NCBI RefSeq assembly: GCF_046719735.1
Contig: NZ_JAUTWQ010000002.1
Location: forward strand, 62,001 to 126,000
Length of the DNA stretch: 64,000 nt
Source: Halobacillus_B rhizosphaerae
GTDB taxonomy: Bacteria; Bacillota; Bacilli; Bacillales; Halobacillaceae
Direction: 5' to 3'
In this document: positions 9,525 through 18,151 of the stretch, one piece after another
Layout of the letters: each line of letters begins with the position of its first letter
How positions within the stretch are numbered: the stretch's first letter is position 1
Translations under genes and position numbers: made by a program
The notes under the pieces: model-generated
Told to the model about the DNA's origin: nothing
Seen by the model: only the letters and a program-made list of their open reading frames with translations
Database searches by the model: none

Positions 9525-10703
9525 TTAACGAAGTTTACTTAACCGGTCTTTGGGACTTGCAATATCCGTGACCCGGACACCGAAATTTTCATCGATGACT
9601 ACGACTTCGCCTTTCGCCATTAATTTGTCATTCACATGGATATCTACCGGTTCTCCCGCTAGTTTGTCTAGCTCCACAACGGAACCGGAGGTAATTTCTA
9701 ATATTTCTCGAATTGTTCGCTTCGTACGTCCCAGCTCTACCGTAACCTTTAAAGGGATATCCATCAGCATATCGAGGTTTTTTTGCTCGTGGTTATTCAG
9801 CTGTACAGAGTCAAAATCTTGAAATTGTGCAGACTGTACCTTTGAATTCTCCATCTCCTGTCCCTGTGAACCCCCTACAAATTGCTGCTGAGGTTGATCC
9901 TTCTGCGGCTCCGGTTTAAGCTCAGAAGCTTCCTTATCCGGAAAAACGGAAGTGCCAGAATCCGCAGTTTTCTCCTTCATTGGCGGAGGTGTCTGCGACT
10001 TAGGTGTTTCCTTTAAGTCATCTTCTTGATCATCAGCAGGGTTCATAAGTTCATCTACTAACTGCTTGGCAAATTGAATAGGAAGCAGCTGCATAATATT
10101 AGAATCTATTAAGCTGCCGATTTTCAACTGAAAGGACACTTTCACTAGAATCTCATCATCAGGAAGCTGTTCTGTTCCTTTATCTTCCTCTAAATTCAAT
10201 ACCTCTATGGAAGGAGGAGAAATATCCACCTTTTTATTAAAAATGGTAGACATGCTAGTCGCAGCGGAACCCATCATTTGGTTCATAGCTTCCTGGACAG
10301 CACTTAAGTGAATTTCCTGTAAAACATCAGCAGGAGAGACCCCATCTCCACCAAGCATAAGATCTGCAATGATCGCAGCATCCCGCGAACGGATTACCAG
10401 AACATTTTCTCCAAAGAATCCGTCAGTATAGGTAACCTGGACCGCTACATGAGGCTTAGGAAACTCATCTCTCAGTCTGGAGCGCGGCACGATAGAGATT
10501 TGCGGAGTAGTAATTTCGACTTTCTGATTCAGAAGGGAGGAAAGGGCGGTAGCAGAGCTTCCAAAAGAAATATTTCCAATCTCACCTAAAGCATCTTCTT
10601 CTAAATCGGACAGTTCCTCCTCGACAGGAAGATCCTCATCCTCTTCACTGCCATTCAATAAAGCATCAATTTCATCTTGAGATAACATATCATCACTCAT
10701 CAT
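9525..10703 (-). CDS. fliY: Flagellar motor switch phosphatase FliY
   Basis: The 392 residues begin with a CheY-P binding motif SQDEIDALLNG. A CheC-like domain follows, with two phosphatase-type helices (EDALGEIGNISFGSSA near 36 and SAVQEAMNQMMGSAA near 133). A low-complexity Pro/Gln linker (about 230-290) leads to a C-terminal FliN/SpoA surface domain. In Bacillus FliY replaces FliN in the C-ring and dephosphorylates CheY-P. The ATG is 6 bases after GGGGG and the gene overlaps fliM by 11 bases. Confidence 0.96.
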   Translation of the reverse strand: MMSDDMLSQDEIDALLNGSEEDEDLPVEEELSDLEEDALGEIGNISFGSSATALSSLLNQKVEITTPQISIVPRSRLRDEFPKPHVAVQVTYTDGFFGENVLVIRSRDAAIIADLMLGGDGVSPADVLQEIHLSAVQEAMNQMMGSAATSMSTIFNKKVDISPPSIEVLNLEEDKGTEQLPDDEILVKVSFQLKIGSLIDSNIMQLLPIQFAKQLVDELMNPADDQEDDLKETPKSQTPPPMKEKTADSGTSVFPDKEASELKPEPQKDQPQQQFVGGSQGQEMENSKVQSAQFQDFDSVQLNNHEQKNLDMLMDIPLKVTVELGRTKRTIREILEITSGSVVELDKLAGEPVDIHVNDKLMAKGEVVVIDENFGVRVTDIASPKDRLSKLR

Positions 10704-11694
10704 CTTCTGCCCCCTCTCTAAATTCTTCTAAAACTTGGACAGCCATTTTGTTTCTCAATTTACCTGGCTGGATCCAGAATTTTTTCTCCTGATCCACTTT
10801 TAGAGTCATCGGCTGATCAATCGCTTGATTCAAATGAATGACATCGTCCGTTTGAAGCCGTAGAAATTGCTGGATCGACATTTCCGCTTCCCCTAAAATA
10901 GCCTTAACATCCACATGAGCTTTCTTAACCGTTTTGCTGAGCGCTTGATACTCTTCCTCATTTCGTTCTTTGGTTTGCTGTTTCTGCATCCAATAATGAA
11001 CGGAAAGCTTCGGCAGAATAGGTTCAAGTACCACGTGCGGGATACAAAAATTAATCATACCGCTTGCCTCACCTATAGTCGTGTTTAAAGAAACTACCAC
11101 GACTGTTTCATTAGGAGAAACCATTTGCAGAAATTGAGGGTTCACTTCGAAATCTTCCATAACAGGATCGATCTCTACAACTGAGCCCCAGGCTTCCTGG
11201 TAATTATCAAGTGCACGCTCAAACAACTGAGACATAATTGTCGTTTCTATTTCGGTTAAATTATCAATTTTGTTTACACTACTGCCCTTTCCACCCAAAA
11301 CTCTGTCCAGCATCGCATAAGCGACATTAGGATTTGTTTCTAGTAAAATCCTGCCTTCTAAAGGCGAAACGCTGAAAATATTTAAAATAGTCATCGTTGG
11401 AATCGAACGAATGAATTCTTCGTATGGCAGTTGATCAACAGATGCAACCGAAATGTTTACATATGTACGAAGCTGAGCCGAAAAATAAGTCGTCAGCAGC
11501 CGCGCGAAATTTTCGTGTATCCGCGACAAGCTTCTAATTTGATCTTTCGAAAACCTTAAAGCACGTTTAAAGTCATACACACGTACTTTCTTTTCATTTT
11601 CCTCGACCTTTAAATCCTCTGCAGCCATTTCCCCGGTGGAAAGTGCAGAAAGCAAGGAATCAATTTCACTTTGTGAAAGTACTTCTTCAGCCAA
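10693..11694 (-). CDS. fliM: Flagellar motor switch protein FliM
   Basis: A 333-residue C-ring subunit. The N-terminal CheY-P binding peptide LSQSEIDSLL is followed by the CheC-like middle domain (motif SRIHENFARLLTTY, then GGKGSS) and a C-terminal SpoA domain. The start is a TTG with GGAGGTGAGG just upstream. It interacts with FliG and FliY to set rotation direction. Overlap with fliY indicates coupled translation. Confidence 0.96.
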   Translation of the reverse strand: MAEEVLSQSEIDSLLSALSTGEMAAEDLKVEENEKKVRVYDFKRALRFSKDQIRSLSRIHENFARLLTTYFSAQLRTYVNISVASVDQLPYEEFIRSIPTMTILNIFSVSPLEGRILLETNPNVAYAMLDRVLGGKGSSVNKIDNLTEIETTIMSQLFERALDNYQEAWGSVVEIDPVMEDFEVNPQFLQMVSPNETVVVVSLNTTIGEASGMINFCIPHVVLEPILPKLSVHYWMQKQQTKERNEEEYQALSKTVKKAHVDVKAILGEAEMSIQQFLRLQTDDVIHLNQAIDQPMTLKVDQEKKFWIQPGKLRNKMAVQVLEEFREGAEDDE

Positions 11695-11736
11695 ATAACC
11701 TCACCTCCAAGTCAGCATGCGTCTGACTCTCTTCTA

Positions 11737-12156
11737 TTATTGAAGTACTTTTTCCACGGTATAAACGTCGGTAACTTTCCCCTTATCCATGAGCTCATTT
11801 AATTTCAGTTTGACAGTCTCTTCTAAATCATTTAACCCAGATTTAAAAGCTCCAGAATCCATCGTTGCAAGGTTTTTCAAAATAATATTCTGCATTTGAA
11901 AATCACGTTTCTGCAATTCCTCCAATGCATTCTTGCTGTCAGTGACAATCCTAAAGCGAATTCTTACATAATCTCCATCCTTTAGGTCTGTAGTGATCTC
12001 TTCTGTTAAAAGAGAACTTTCACGGATGTCATCAATAGACCTTTCCCCGCTTGCCTCGCTGTCATTTAAATTGATAACTAAGATGAGAGCAGCGACTCCA
12101 AGGATGGTAATTGTGCCTAAGATCATCAGCATCGTTTTAAACAGTTTAGGTTTCAA
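11737..12156 (-). CDS. fliL: Flagellar basal body-associated protein FliL
   Basis: A single-pass membrane protein: a short basic N-terminus, one hydrophobic helix ending LILVINL, then an extracytoplasmic domain with the ELQKRDFQMQNIILKNLATM segment shared by FliL proteins. FliL surrounds the stator units and supports torque. The start is uncertain. A GTG at 12168 gives 143 residues; a TTG at 12156 gives 139 and has AGGTG at 9-base spacing, so I prefer the latter. Both overlap the end of swrD. Confidence 0.9.
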   Translation of the reverse strand: MKPKLFKTMLMILGTITILGVAALILVINLNDSEASGERSIDDIRESSLLTEEITTDLKDGDYVRIRFRIVTDSKNALEELQKRDFQMQNIILKNLATMDSGAFKSGLNDLEETVKLKLNELMDKGKVTDVYTVEKVLQ

Positions 12157-12370
12157 AGCTATCTTCACCTGCCTTATCTACGATTCGTAATAATCCAATT
12201 TTTTGATAAAACTGGCGAATGCTTTTAATGACTGCTTCCTCTGGTTCTTTAACTACAAATTTTCTTCCTTTCGTAGTCGTGATCGTCGTGTCCGGGTGGG
12301 ATTGAACTTGCTCTATGTATAAAGCATTAAACCAAAATGACTCCCCGTTCAGCCTCGTTAAGCAGATCAT
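12146..12370 (-). CDS. swrD: Swarming motility protein SwrD (FlbD family)
   Basis: This 74-residue protein matches the FlbD/SwrD family: MICLTRLNG at the start, a central FxxNALYIEQVQ segment, TTTKGRKFVVKE, and a C-terminal helix. In B. subtilis SwrD (YlzI) raises flagellar power and is needed for swarming. No clear ribosome binding site precedes the ATG, and a 12-bp stem-loop lies just upstream (12380-12407), so translation may be coupled or hairpin-dependent. Confidence 0.9.
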   Translation of the reverse strand: MICLTRLNGESFWFNALYIEQVQSHPDTTITTTKGRKFVVKEPEEAVIKSIRQFYQKIGLLRIVDKAGEDSFET

Positions 12371-12379
12371 TGAATGTCA

Positions 12380-12407
12380 GGAGTGTTCTTTATGAAAAGA
12401 ACACTCC
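12380..12407 (-). other. Intercistronic hairpin between flgE and swrD
   Basis: A perfect 12-bp inverted repeat (GGAGTGTTCTTT and its complement) with a 4-base loop fills most of the 51-base gap between flgE and swrD. On the operon (minus) strand no run of T follows, so it is not a standard terminator. On the plus strand CCTTTT follows. It may stabilise the upstream mRNA, dampen readthrough, or control swrD translation; the sequence alone does not decide. Confidence 0.7.
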
Positions 12408-12421
12408 TTTTCCCCCTTTAA

Positions 12422-13333
12422 TTATCGTTTCAAATTCACCAGCTCCTGCAGTATTTCGTCAGAAGTCGTAATAATTCTTGTGTTTGCCTGGAAACCACGC
12501 TGAGCCGTAATCATTTCAGTGAAGGAGTCAGCTAAATCTACGTTGGACATTTCCAATGCACCGGAAACCATTTGACCGGTTCCATCTTCTCCAGCTACGA
12601 TCAAATCACCTAAGTCATTAAAGCCTCCATTTCCATCATCGGAAAGGCCAGCGTTATTTGTATTTCTGAACGTATTACTACCCGCTTTTTGAAGGCCGCC
12701 TGGATTTGAGAATTTAGCTAATTGGATTTGTCCGGCCACTTGCGGATTTCCAGTTTCATCGACAAAGTTGACTGTACCATCTGTTTGGATGCTAAAGCTT
12801 TGAGCATTATCTGGAATAGTTATTGGACCTGCGAGATTGCCCTTGCCACTGCCGGGCTTGCCAATCAAATATTTCCCATCTCCATTGACAATTGCACCAT
12901 CGCTATCCAAATAAAAATTTCCCGCTCTTGTAAAACTCAAATTGATATTTTGAAGATCACCAATTGATTGGCCGGGTTGAATTCCATTTCCGGGGGTACC
13001 TTCCCCCAAGACAAACATTCCATCTCCTTCAAGGGATAAGTCAAGCGGACGATTAGTCGTCTGCCGGTTGCCTTGTGTGTGAATGGTATCAACCGATCCA
13101 ATCTGAGAACCAAGCCCTACTTGAGAAGGATTGATCCCTCCTCGGATATTACCATTGCCATTCTGAATAGCGCCTTGAGCACCGGACATCGATTGACTCA
13201 TCGTATCTTGAAAAGTAACCCTGCCTTTTTTGTATCCATAAGTATTAACATTTGCGATATTATTACCGATCGTATCTAATTTAGCTTGGAAACCTTTCAT
13301 TCCAGAAATTCCTGAGTACATTGAACGTAGCAT
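12422..13333 (-). CDS. flgE: Flagellar hook protein FlgE (FlgG-like)
   Basis: 303 residues from the ATG at 13333, which follows GGAAGG at about 11 bases; the longer frame starts at a TTG inside that ribosome binding site. The N-terminus MLRSMYSGISGMKGFQ and NNIANVNTYGYKK form the rod/hook helical D0 signature, and the C-terminus ends with the matching ITAQRGFQANTRII helix. In this operon position the gene encodes the hook, once named flgG in B. subtilis. It is about 40 residues longer than B. subtilis FlgE, with the extra length probably in the surface domain. Confidence 0.92.
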   Translation of the reverse strand: MLRSMYSGISGMKGFQAKLDTIGNNIANVNTYGYKKGRVTFQDTMSQSMSGAQGAIQNGNGNIRGGINPSQVGLGSQIGSVDTIHTQGNRQTTNRPLDLSLEGDGMFVLGEGTPGNGIQPGQSIGDLQNINLSFTRAGNFYLDSDGAIVNGDGKYLIGKPGSGKGNLAGPITIPDNAQSFSIQTDGTVNFVDETGNPQVAGQIQLAKFSNPGGLQKAGSNTFRNTNNAGLSDDGNGGFNDLGDLIVAGEDGTGQMVSGALEMSNVDLADSFTEMITAQRGFQANTRIITTSDEILQELVNLKR

Positions 13334-13416
13334 TAAGCTCACATTCCTTCCCAACTAGTATTTTAAAGCTGCTTCAATCCTTCCACAGCTATATTGGCTT
13401 CCCTTCAGGGTCCAGC

Positions 13417-13782
13417 CTAATCTCCCATAACAATCGTGCCATTAATGTTCGTAAAAATATGAGAACTTGCATCTTCCCGCGACATCGCAGTTACTACCGT
13501 ATTATTTTTGGTACTTACTACTAAAGTAGCGTCATTCATAACGACTAGTGAATCTGTGACTCCTTTGGAACGTGCATCTGCCATTTTTGATGAAATTTGT
13601 TTCCATTTTGTATCACTAATATGAATGTTACGGTCCTCCAGCCTTTGTCTGGCATGTTTACTTACATTCAACTGTTTTGTAGTTTCCAGAACATCCTGAA
13701 AAGAAACGGATTTATTTTTCGTTGATTGTTTTCCAGTAAACGAAGGTAAAGGCTGATGCAATTGATGTATTCTAGTGTTCAT
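13417..13782 (-). CDS. Flagellar operon protein (TIGR02530-type)
   Basis: A 121-residue soluble protein between flgD and flgE. It contains the phrase SKHARQRLEDRNI, a middle helix WKQISSKMADARSKG and a C-terminal beta-rich end GTIVMGD, which fit the small 'flagellar operon protein' family found at this place in many Firmicutes. The function is unknown. Its position between the hook cap (flgD) and hook (flgE) suggests a hook assembly role, which is inference. Confidence 0.85.
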   Translation of the reverse strand: MNTRIHQLHQPLPSFTGKQSTKNKSVSFQDVLETTKQLNVSKHARQRLEDRNIHISDTKWKQISSKMADARSKGVTDSLVVMNDATLVVSTKNNTVVTAMSREDASSHIFTNINGTIVMGD

Positions 13783-13800
13783 AGTCGTGCCTTCCTTCTT

Positions 13801-14241
13801 TTAATCTTCTTCATTACTAACTTTCGTAATCTCTTCTACTGCTACGGAAGAACCGTCTTCAAGTTCCAAGTTTGTTTGTCCATTTGACTGGCTTACCGCT
13901 TTAACCGTGCCTTCTGCCTGGTGGTCAACCATACCGGTCTCTTCATCTTTTACAGGGTAAGTGACTTGTTTTCCAATTAAACTGCTGTATTGAACAACTG
14001 GCGTTCTGTTTTGACTGTTCATATAGTTCTGAAAAGATTCAGACATGTTTGTCATTTGCTCTAAGCTGGAAAACTGTGTCATTTGTGAAACAAACTCTTT
14101 ATCCTTCATCGGGTCTAACGGATTTTGGTTTTGCAGCTGGGCCATTAGTATTTTAAGAAAATCATCTTTGCCTAGCGTTCCGTTAGAAGCGGTTTTCGGC
14201 TGCTGATTTTTCAAATAGAAAGTTGGATCAATTTTCGTCAC
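13801..14241 (-). CDS. flgD: Flagellar hook capping protein FlgD
   Basis: About 146 residues with the diagnostic FlgD segment GKDDFLKILMAQLQNQNPLDPMKDKEFVSQMTQFSSLEQ near the N-terminus (residues about 24-62) and a C-terminal beta segment. FlgD caps the growing hook. Two in-frame GTG codons are possible: 14250, immediately after the fliK stop, and 14241, which has AGGTG at 6-base spacing and is preferred. Length is close to B. subtilis FlgD. Confidence 0.93.
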   Translation of the reverse strand: MTKIDPTFYLKNQQPKTASNGTLGKDDFLKILMAQLQNQNPLDPMKDKEFVSQMTQFSSLEQMTNMSESFQNYMNSQNRTPVVQYSSLIGKQVTYPVKDEETGMVDHQAEGTVKAVSQSNGQTNLELEDGSSVAVEEITKVSNEED

Positions 14242-14250
14242 GGTGTTCAC

Positions 14251-15768
14251 CTACACTTTCTCGTTCATCAAAATTTCCTGAAATGACAGATCTTCTGTTT
14301 GATTGCTCTGAGTATGCTCGTCCTCCGGCTGATTTGAGTCCTGTTCTTGGGATTGCTCAAAGTCTCCATTTTCCTGCTGGTCGTCCGTATAGTAAGCTTG
14401 AGAACCTACTGGCTGGTCATTCTTTTCAATTAGGACATGCTGCGGTGAAAACATGTGCCTAAGCTGCTGAATGTTACTTTCCAGCATGTCTTTAGCCGCT
14501 TGGGTACTGACCATAATTTTCACCATCATTTCACCGTTTAGCTTAGTTAAGTTGATGGTCATATCTCCAAGGTTAGAAGGATTTAATTTTATCTGCAGCT
14601 GCATATCTCCTGATTTTGATGTAAAGAGCTTGCTAGATGCGATTACTCGTTCAAATTTTTGGATGAATTCTTGTTGAGAACTGGCCGCTGGTTGTTTTTG
14701 GTTTAAATGAATGGTAAATTGCTCAATTTTCGACATAGGCATAGAAGAGGCTGATAAGGCAGTTTGTCTTGAAGCCTTTGAACTCTCCGCTTTGCTTGCA
14801 TCCAACTTTTCTATCGTCTGAACCATCCATTTTGCTACTTCCCTGCCGTTTATTGGTGTTTGATTATGGTATGTAGCAGGCAGAGCTGCCCGGTTTTGGA
14901 AAGTCTTCACTAAATGATCGAATAGTTGACGCTGGACAGGTGTTCCTTGTTCTGTTACTTTATTCCAGATTTTCTGAAAAACCTGCTTACTGTCCCCTTT
15001 TTGATTCCCCTTTAATTTCAGCCAATCTTTTAGCACGTCTTTCACAAGAATCGCATCCTTAACGGGTAAAGACTGGAGATTAATCTTCCCTTCTTCAGAC
15101 TTTTTCCCAGTCTGTGATTGGATAAAGTCATTACTAGTTTCCAAAAAAGAAGACCATAATTTTTGCAATTTCTTTTCCAATGGTGCCGTTTCAAGCTGAT
15201 CAAGTTTTACCGGGTTAGCAGGATTCACAGATCCAATCCCATTCTTACTAACAGTCAAAGCAATCGTAGGTTTTTCTTGCACTTCAAAGTATGGAAGAAT
15301 TTCCAATAATACTTCCGTCAGCTGGTGCTTCTCCTCTTGATTCAACACCTTTTCATCCTCATTATTAATGTCAGCTAACAGCTGTTTTATTTTGAATACT
15401 AATGAGGACGGCTGCCCGTTATTGTTCTCCTCCTGATTAGCCGCAACGATCTGATCTGTATTTCCTTCAGTTTCATTCGCCGAACCCTTCTGTTTTTCTG
15501 TTTCGTTTTGTAGTCCGCTCACCAGTCCATTCAGACTCAAACCTAGTTTATCTAACAGCTGTTTAAGCTGGGTTAATAAACGCGGAAAAGAGTGAGGATC
15601 GCCTGACAGCACTTGCGAAGCAGTATCATGTTCAGCGGAGGGCGTAGTTATATGTGATAACAGATTTTTGAAATTGTTCGTTGTTCCCTGTGTCTGACGA
15701 TGGTTTACACTTCCAGTAATAGGGTTATGTGGAGCAGACGAAAGCAATAAAGTTAACGGGTTTCCCAA
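14251..15768 (-). CDS. fliK: Flagellar hook-length control protein FliK
   Basis: About 505 residues. The long N-terminal ruler region is Gln/Asn/Ser rich. The C-terminal FliK switch domain (about residues 400-470) contains LQIKLNPSNLGDMTINL and TQAAKDMLESNIQQLR. The start is a TTG at 15768 with a near-perfect AAGGAGGTG ribosome binding site; the longer frame begins inside that site. FliK measures hook length and triggers the FlhB switch. Sequence outside the C-terminal domain is poorly conserved in the family. Confidence 0.92.
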   Translation of the reverse strand: MGNPLTLLLSSAPHNPITGSVNHRQTQGTTNNFKNLLSHITTPSAEHDTASQVLSGDPHSFPRLLTQLKQLLDKLGLSLNGLVSGLQNETEKQKGSANETEGNTDQIVAANQEENNNGQPSSLVFKIKQLLADINNEDEKVLNQEEKHQLTEVLLEILPYFEVQEKPTIALTVSKNGIGSVNPANPVKLDQLETAPLEKKLQKLWSSFLETSNDFIQSQTGKKSEEGKINLQSLPVKDAILVKDVLKDWLKLKGNQKGDSKQVFQKIWNKVTEQGTPVQRQLFDHLVKTFQNRAALPATYHNQTPINGREVAKWMVQTIEKLDASKAESSKASRQTALSASSMPMSKIEQFTIHLNQKQPAASSQQEFIQKFERVIASSKLFTSKSGDMQLQIKLNPSNLGDMTINLTKLNGEMMVKIMVSTQAAKDMLESNIQQLRHMFSPQHVLIEKNDQPVGSQAYYTDDQQENGDFEQSQEQDSNQPEDEHTQSNQTEDLSFQEILMNEKV

Positions 15769-15801
15769 TTTTTCACCTCCTTTCAAGAAACTACTTTCCT
15801 T

Positions 15802-16377
15802 CTACTGGCTGTTCCCAGCAAGCAACGAATTAGTAATCGACGCGGCAGAATCAGGATTCATTTCCCCTAAAATTTTTCCCCTTTGCTCGCTTGGAACCTT
15901 CTCAAGAACTTGAATTGCAAGATTCTTGTCCATCTTTTCAATTATAGGAGCAGCGGATTTCTCATCCATTTCTTGAAAAGACTTGGCAACTTCTTTAATA
16001 GTACTGGATTTCTCTTTTTTTGATTCATTAGCAGAATCTAATTCAGATTTAAGCTTTTCCACCTGCTGATTTAATTCGTCAATTTCTGCCTGTTTGCCAT
16101 CTACCTCTTGTTTAAGCTTGGCTACTTTATCCTGGCTAGAGGTGAGGGAGGATTCCAGCTGTTGTGTTTTTCTCGCATGATCAGCTTCATTTGAAGTTGT
16201 CACTACATTGGAGATCCCAGGAATCTTGTTACCGATTTTTCCAGCATAATCGAAAACATCTACCCCTCTAATGGTGAGGATAATTAAGACCACAGTTATT
16301 GCAAATATAAACGGAACGACAATGATGAAAAAGAAGCTTTGCAGTTTGCTGCCTTTATTTTGATCTAGTTTTGCCAT
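15802..16377 (-). CDS. ylxF: YlxF/MotE-type coiled-coil protein with MgtE_N-like domain
   Basis: A 191-residue protein: basic N-terminus, one membrane helix (about 13-35), a long heptad coiled coil (about 65-120) and a C-terminal MgtE_N-like region with LEKVPSEQRGKILGEMNPDSAASI. It is the positional equivalent of ylxF between fliJ and fliK. MotE-like proteins are thought to chaperone the stator, but that role for this protein is an inference. Confidence 0.88.
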   Translation of the reverse strand: MAKLDQNKGSKLQSFFFIIVVPFIFAITVVLIILTIRGVDVFDYAGKIGNKIPGISNVVTTSNEADHARKTQQLESSLTSSQDKVAKLKQEVDGKQAEIDELNQQVEKLKSELDSANESKKEKSSTIKEVAKSFQEMDEKSAAPIIEKMDKNLAIQVLEKVPSEQRGKILGEMNPDSAASITNSLLAGNSQ

Positions 16378-16381
16378 GCCA

Positions 16382-16831
16382 TCACCTATTTTTGTAATTT
16401 AAGTACTGCTGCATTGATAATTCATCCATTTGCTTATTCTCTTCGGATTTTATCCACTTTTCCTTCCTTTCCAATTTCGCGTCAATCAGCATTTGGAATT
16501 TCTTCACTTCTATATGAGCATTCGTAAGTTTTTCCTGTGCCGCTTCCATATGGTACCTCGCTTCTTGGACCTTAGGCTGCAGGGAATCTACAGTCTGATC
16601 CAATCTCTCTATGTAGTGCTGTTGCTGAATAAAGGCACCAGCATTTACTTTAGACCGCCCAATCATCATTTGAAACTTAGCTTCTGCCTGCTCTTTTTCA
16701 TCTAATAAATGAAAAAGTTTCGTTGCTACCTCTTCAAAGGACTCTACAGAATCTTGATAGGTTTTCATTTCAGCTTGCTTATCTCGTTCTCGCAGTTCTT
16801 TGATTTTCTGAAAGGAATTAATACTAGCCAA
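16382..16831 (-). CDS. fliJ: Flagellar export chaperone/stalk protein FliJ
   Basis: A 149-residue, almost entirely helical, charged coiled-coil protein, as expected of FliJ, the central stalk that links the FliI ATPase ring to FlhA. The start is a TTG with GGAG 9 bases upstream; the ATG nearby is in another frame. The gene follows fliI by 12 bases. Identification rests on composition, length and position more than on motifs. Confidence 0.92.
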   Translation of the reverse strand: MASINSFQKIKELRERDKQAEMKTYQDSVESFEEVATKLFHLLDEKEQAEAKFQMMIGRSKVNAGAFIQQQHYIERLDQTVDSLQPKVQEARYHMEAAQEKLTNAHIEVKKFQMLIDAKLERKEKWIKSEENKQMDELSMQQYLNYKNR

Positions 16832-16843
16832 TGTTCATCACTC

Positions 16844-18151
16844 CTAGGTGAATAATTGAGAGAGAGCAGTCCGAGATTGTTCGAAACTAGAAGGTTCATG
16901 GACCCCTTGCTTTAATAAGCTGATAATAGGAGGGTGATACTGGATAGCGTCATCAATCTTTTTGCTGCTTCCCTTTTTGTAAGCTCCTATTTGAATAAGT
17001 TCATTATTCTCTTCATAAGTAGCCAGCAGTGCTCGAAGTTGATCCGCAGACTGGCTATGTTCTTTGGTTACGATTTGTTTCATTACCCGGCTAATTGATT
17101 TTAAGATATTTATTGCCGGAAACTGACCTTGTTCAGCAAGTTTACGATCCAGCACAAAGTGTCCATCTAATATGCCTCTTACAGTATCGGAAATCGGTTC
17201 ATTCAAATCGTCTCCGTCGACCAGTACAGTATAAAAAGCGGTGATCGTTCCAAACTTACTCGTACCTGTTCGTTCTAATAGCTTTGGCAAAACCGCAAAT
17301 ACGGAAGGAGTGTACCCTTTTGTCGTTGGGGGTTCCCCAGTAGCAAGCCCTATTTCACGCTGTGCCATAGCTATCCTGGTCACTGAATCCATCATGAGGT
17401 TTACATCATATCCCTGTTCCCTGAAATATTCACTTACTGCTGTTGCCGTATAAGCACCTTTCATTCTCATCAGAGCAGGCTGATCAGAAGTTGCTACTAC
17501 CACTACTGATCTTCTCAATCCTTCTTCTCCTAAATCATTTTCAATGAATTCCCTTACTTCACGGCCTCTCTCCCCTATGAGAGCAATGACGTTAATGTCT
17601 GCTGAACTGTTTCGAGCGATCATGCCCATCAGTGTGCTCTTGCCAACCCCGCTCCCTGCGAATATCCCTATCCGCTGACCTTTCCCCACTGTCAGGAGGC
17701 TATCGATTGCCCTCACTCCTACTTGAATAGGTTCTTTAATCGTAGGTCTTGAAAGCGGGCTTGGCGGCTGTTTGTCTGTAGGAATAGGTTTCAACCCTTT
17801 TGGTAAACTGGTTTCATCCATAGGACTCCCCATGGCATCAATGACCCTGCCTACCAAACCAATCCCTGCCTTAATTTGTAATGGTTCGCCCGTCCCTTCC
17901 ACTAGGCTGCCTGGCTTAATATCAGTAATTTCCTTATAAGGCATAAGCAGCACGTTTTCATGGTTAAAGCCGACTACTTCTGCGGAAATGATTGATTCTT
18001 TATTAGAAGGGGTATGGATATAACAAACATCCCCAATTGATGCTTCAGGTCCTTTAGATTCAATCATTAACCCTACAACTCTGTGAATCTTTCCATACCT
18101 TTTATAGGGATCTACTCGGTCGATTGCATCCAAGTAAAGCTGCTTATTCAT
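16844..18151 (-). CDS. fliI: Flagellum-specific export ATPase FliI
   Basis: A 435-residue F1-beta-like ATPase. The Walker A motif GSGVGKST is at about 166-173, followed by GERGREVREF, the Walker B region VNLMMDSVTR and the catalytic-site phrase GEPPTTKGYTPSVFA. It energises unfolding and delivery of export substrates at the flagellar base. The ATG overlaps the fliH 3' end by 8 bases with GGAGG upstream. Confidence 0.97.
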   Translation of the reverse strand: MNKQLYLDAIDRVDPYKRYGKIHRVVGLMIESKGPEASIGDVCYIHTPSNKESIISAEVVGFNHENVLLMPYKEITDIKPGSLVEGTGEPLQIKAGIGLVGRVIDAMGSPMDETSLPKGLKPIPTDKQPPSPLSRPTIKEPIQVGVRAIDSLLTVGKGQRIGIFAGSGVGKSTLMGMIARNSSADINVIALIGERGREVREFIENDLGEEGLRRSVVVVATSDQPALMRMKGAYTATAVSEYFREQGYDVNLMMDSVTRIAMAQREIGLATGEPPTTKGYTPSVFAVLPKLLERTGTSKFGTITAFYTVLVDGDDLNEPISDTVRGILDGHFVLDRKLAEQGQFPAINILKSISRVMKQIVTKEHSQSADQLRALLATYEENNELIQIGAYKKGSSKKIDDAIQYHPPIISLLKQGVHEPSSFEQSRTALSQLFT

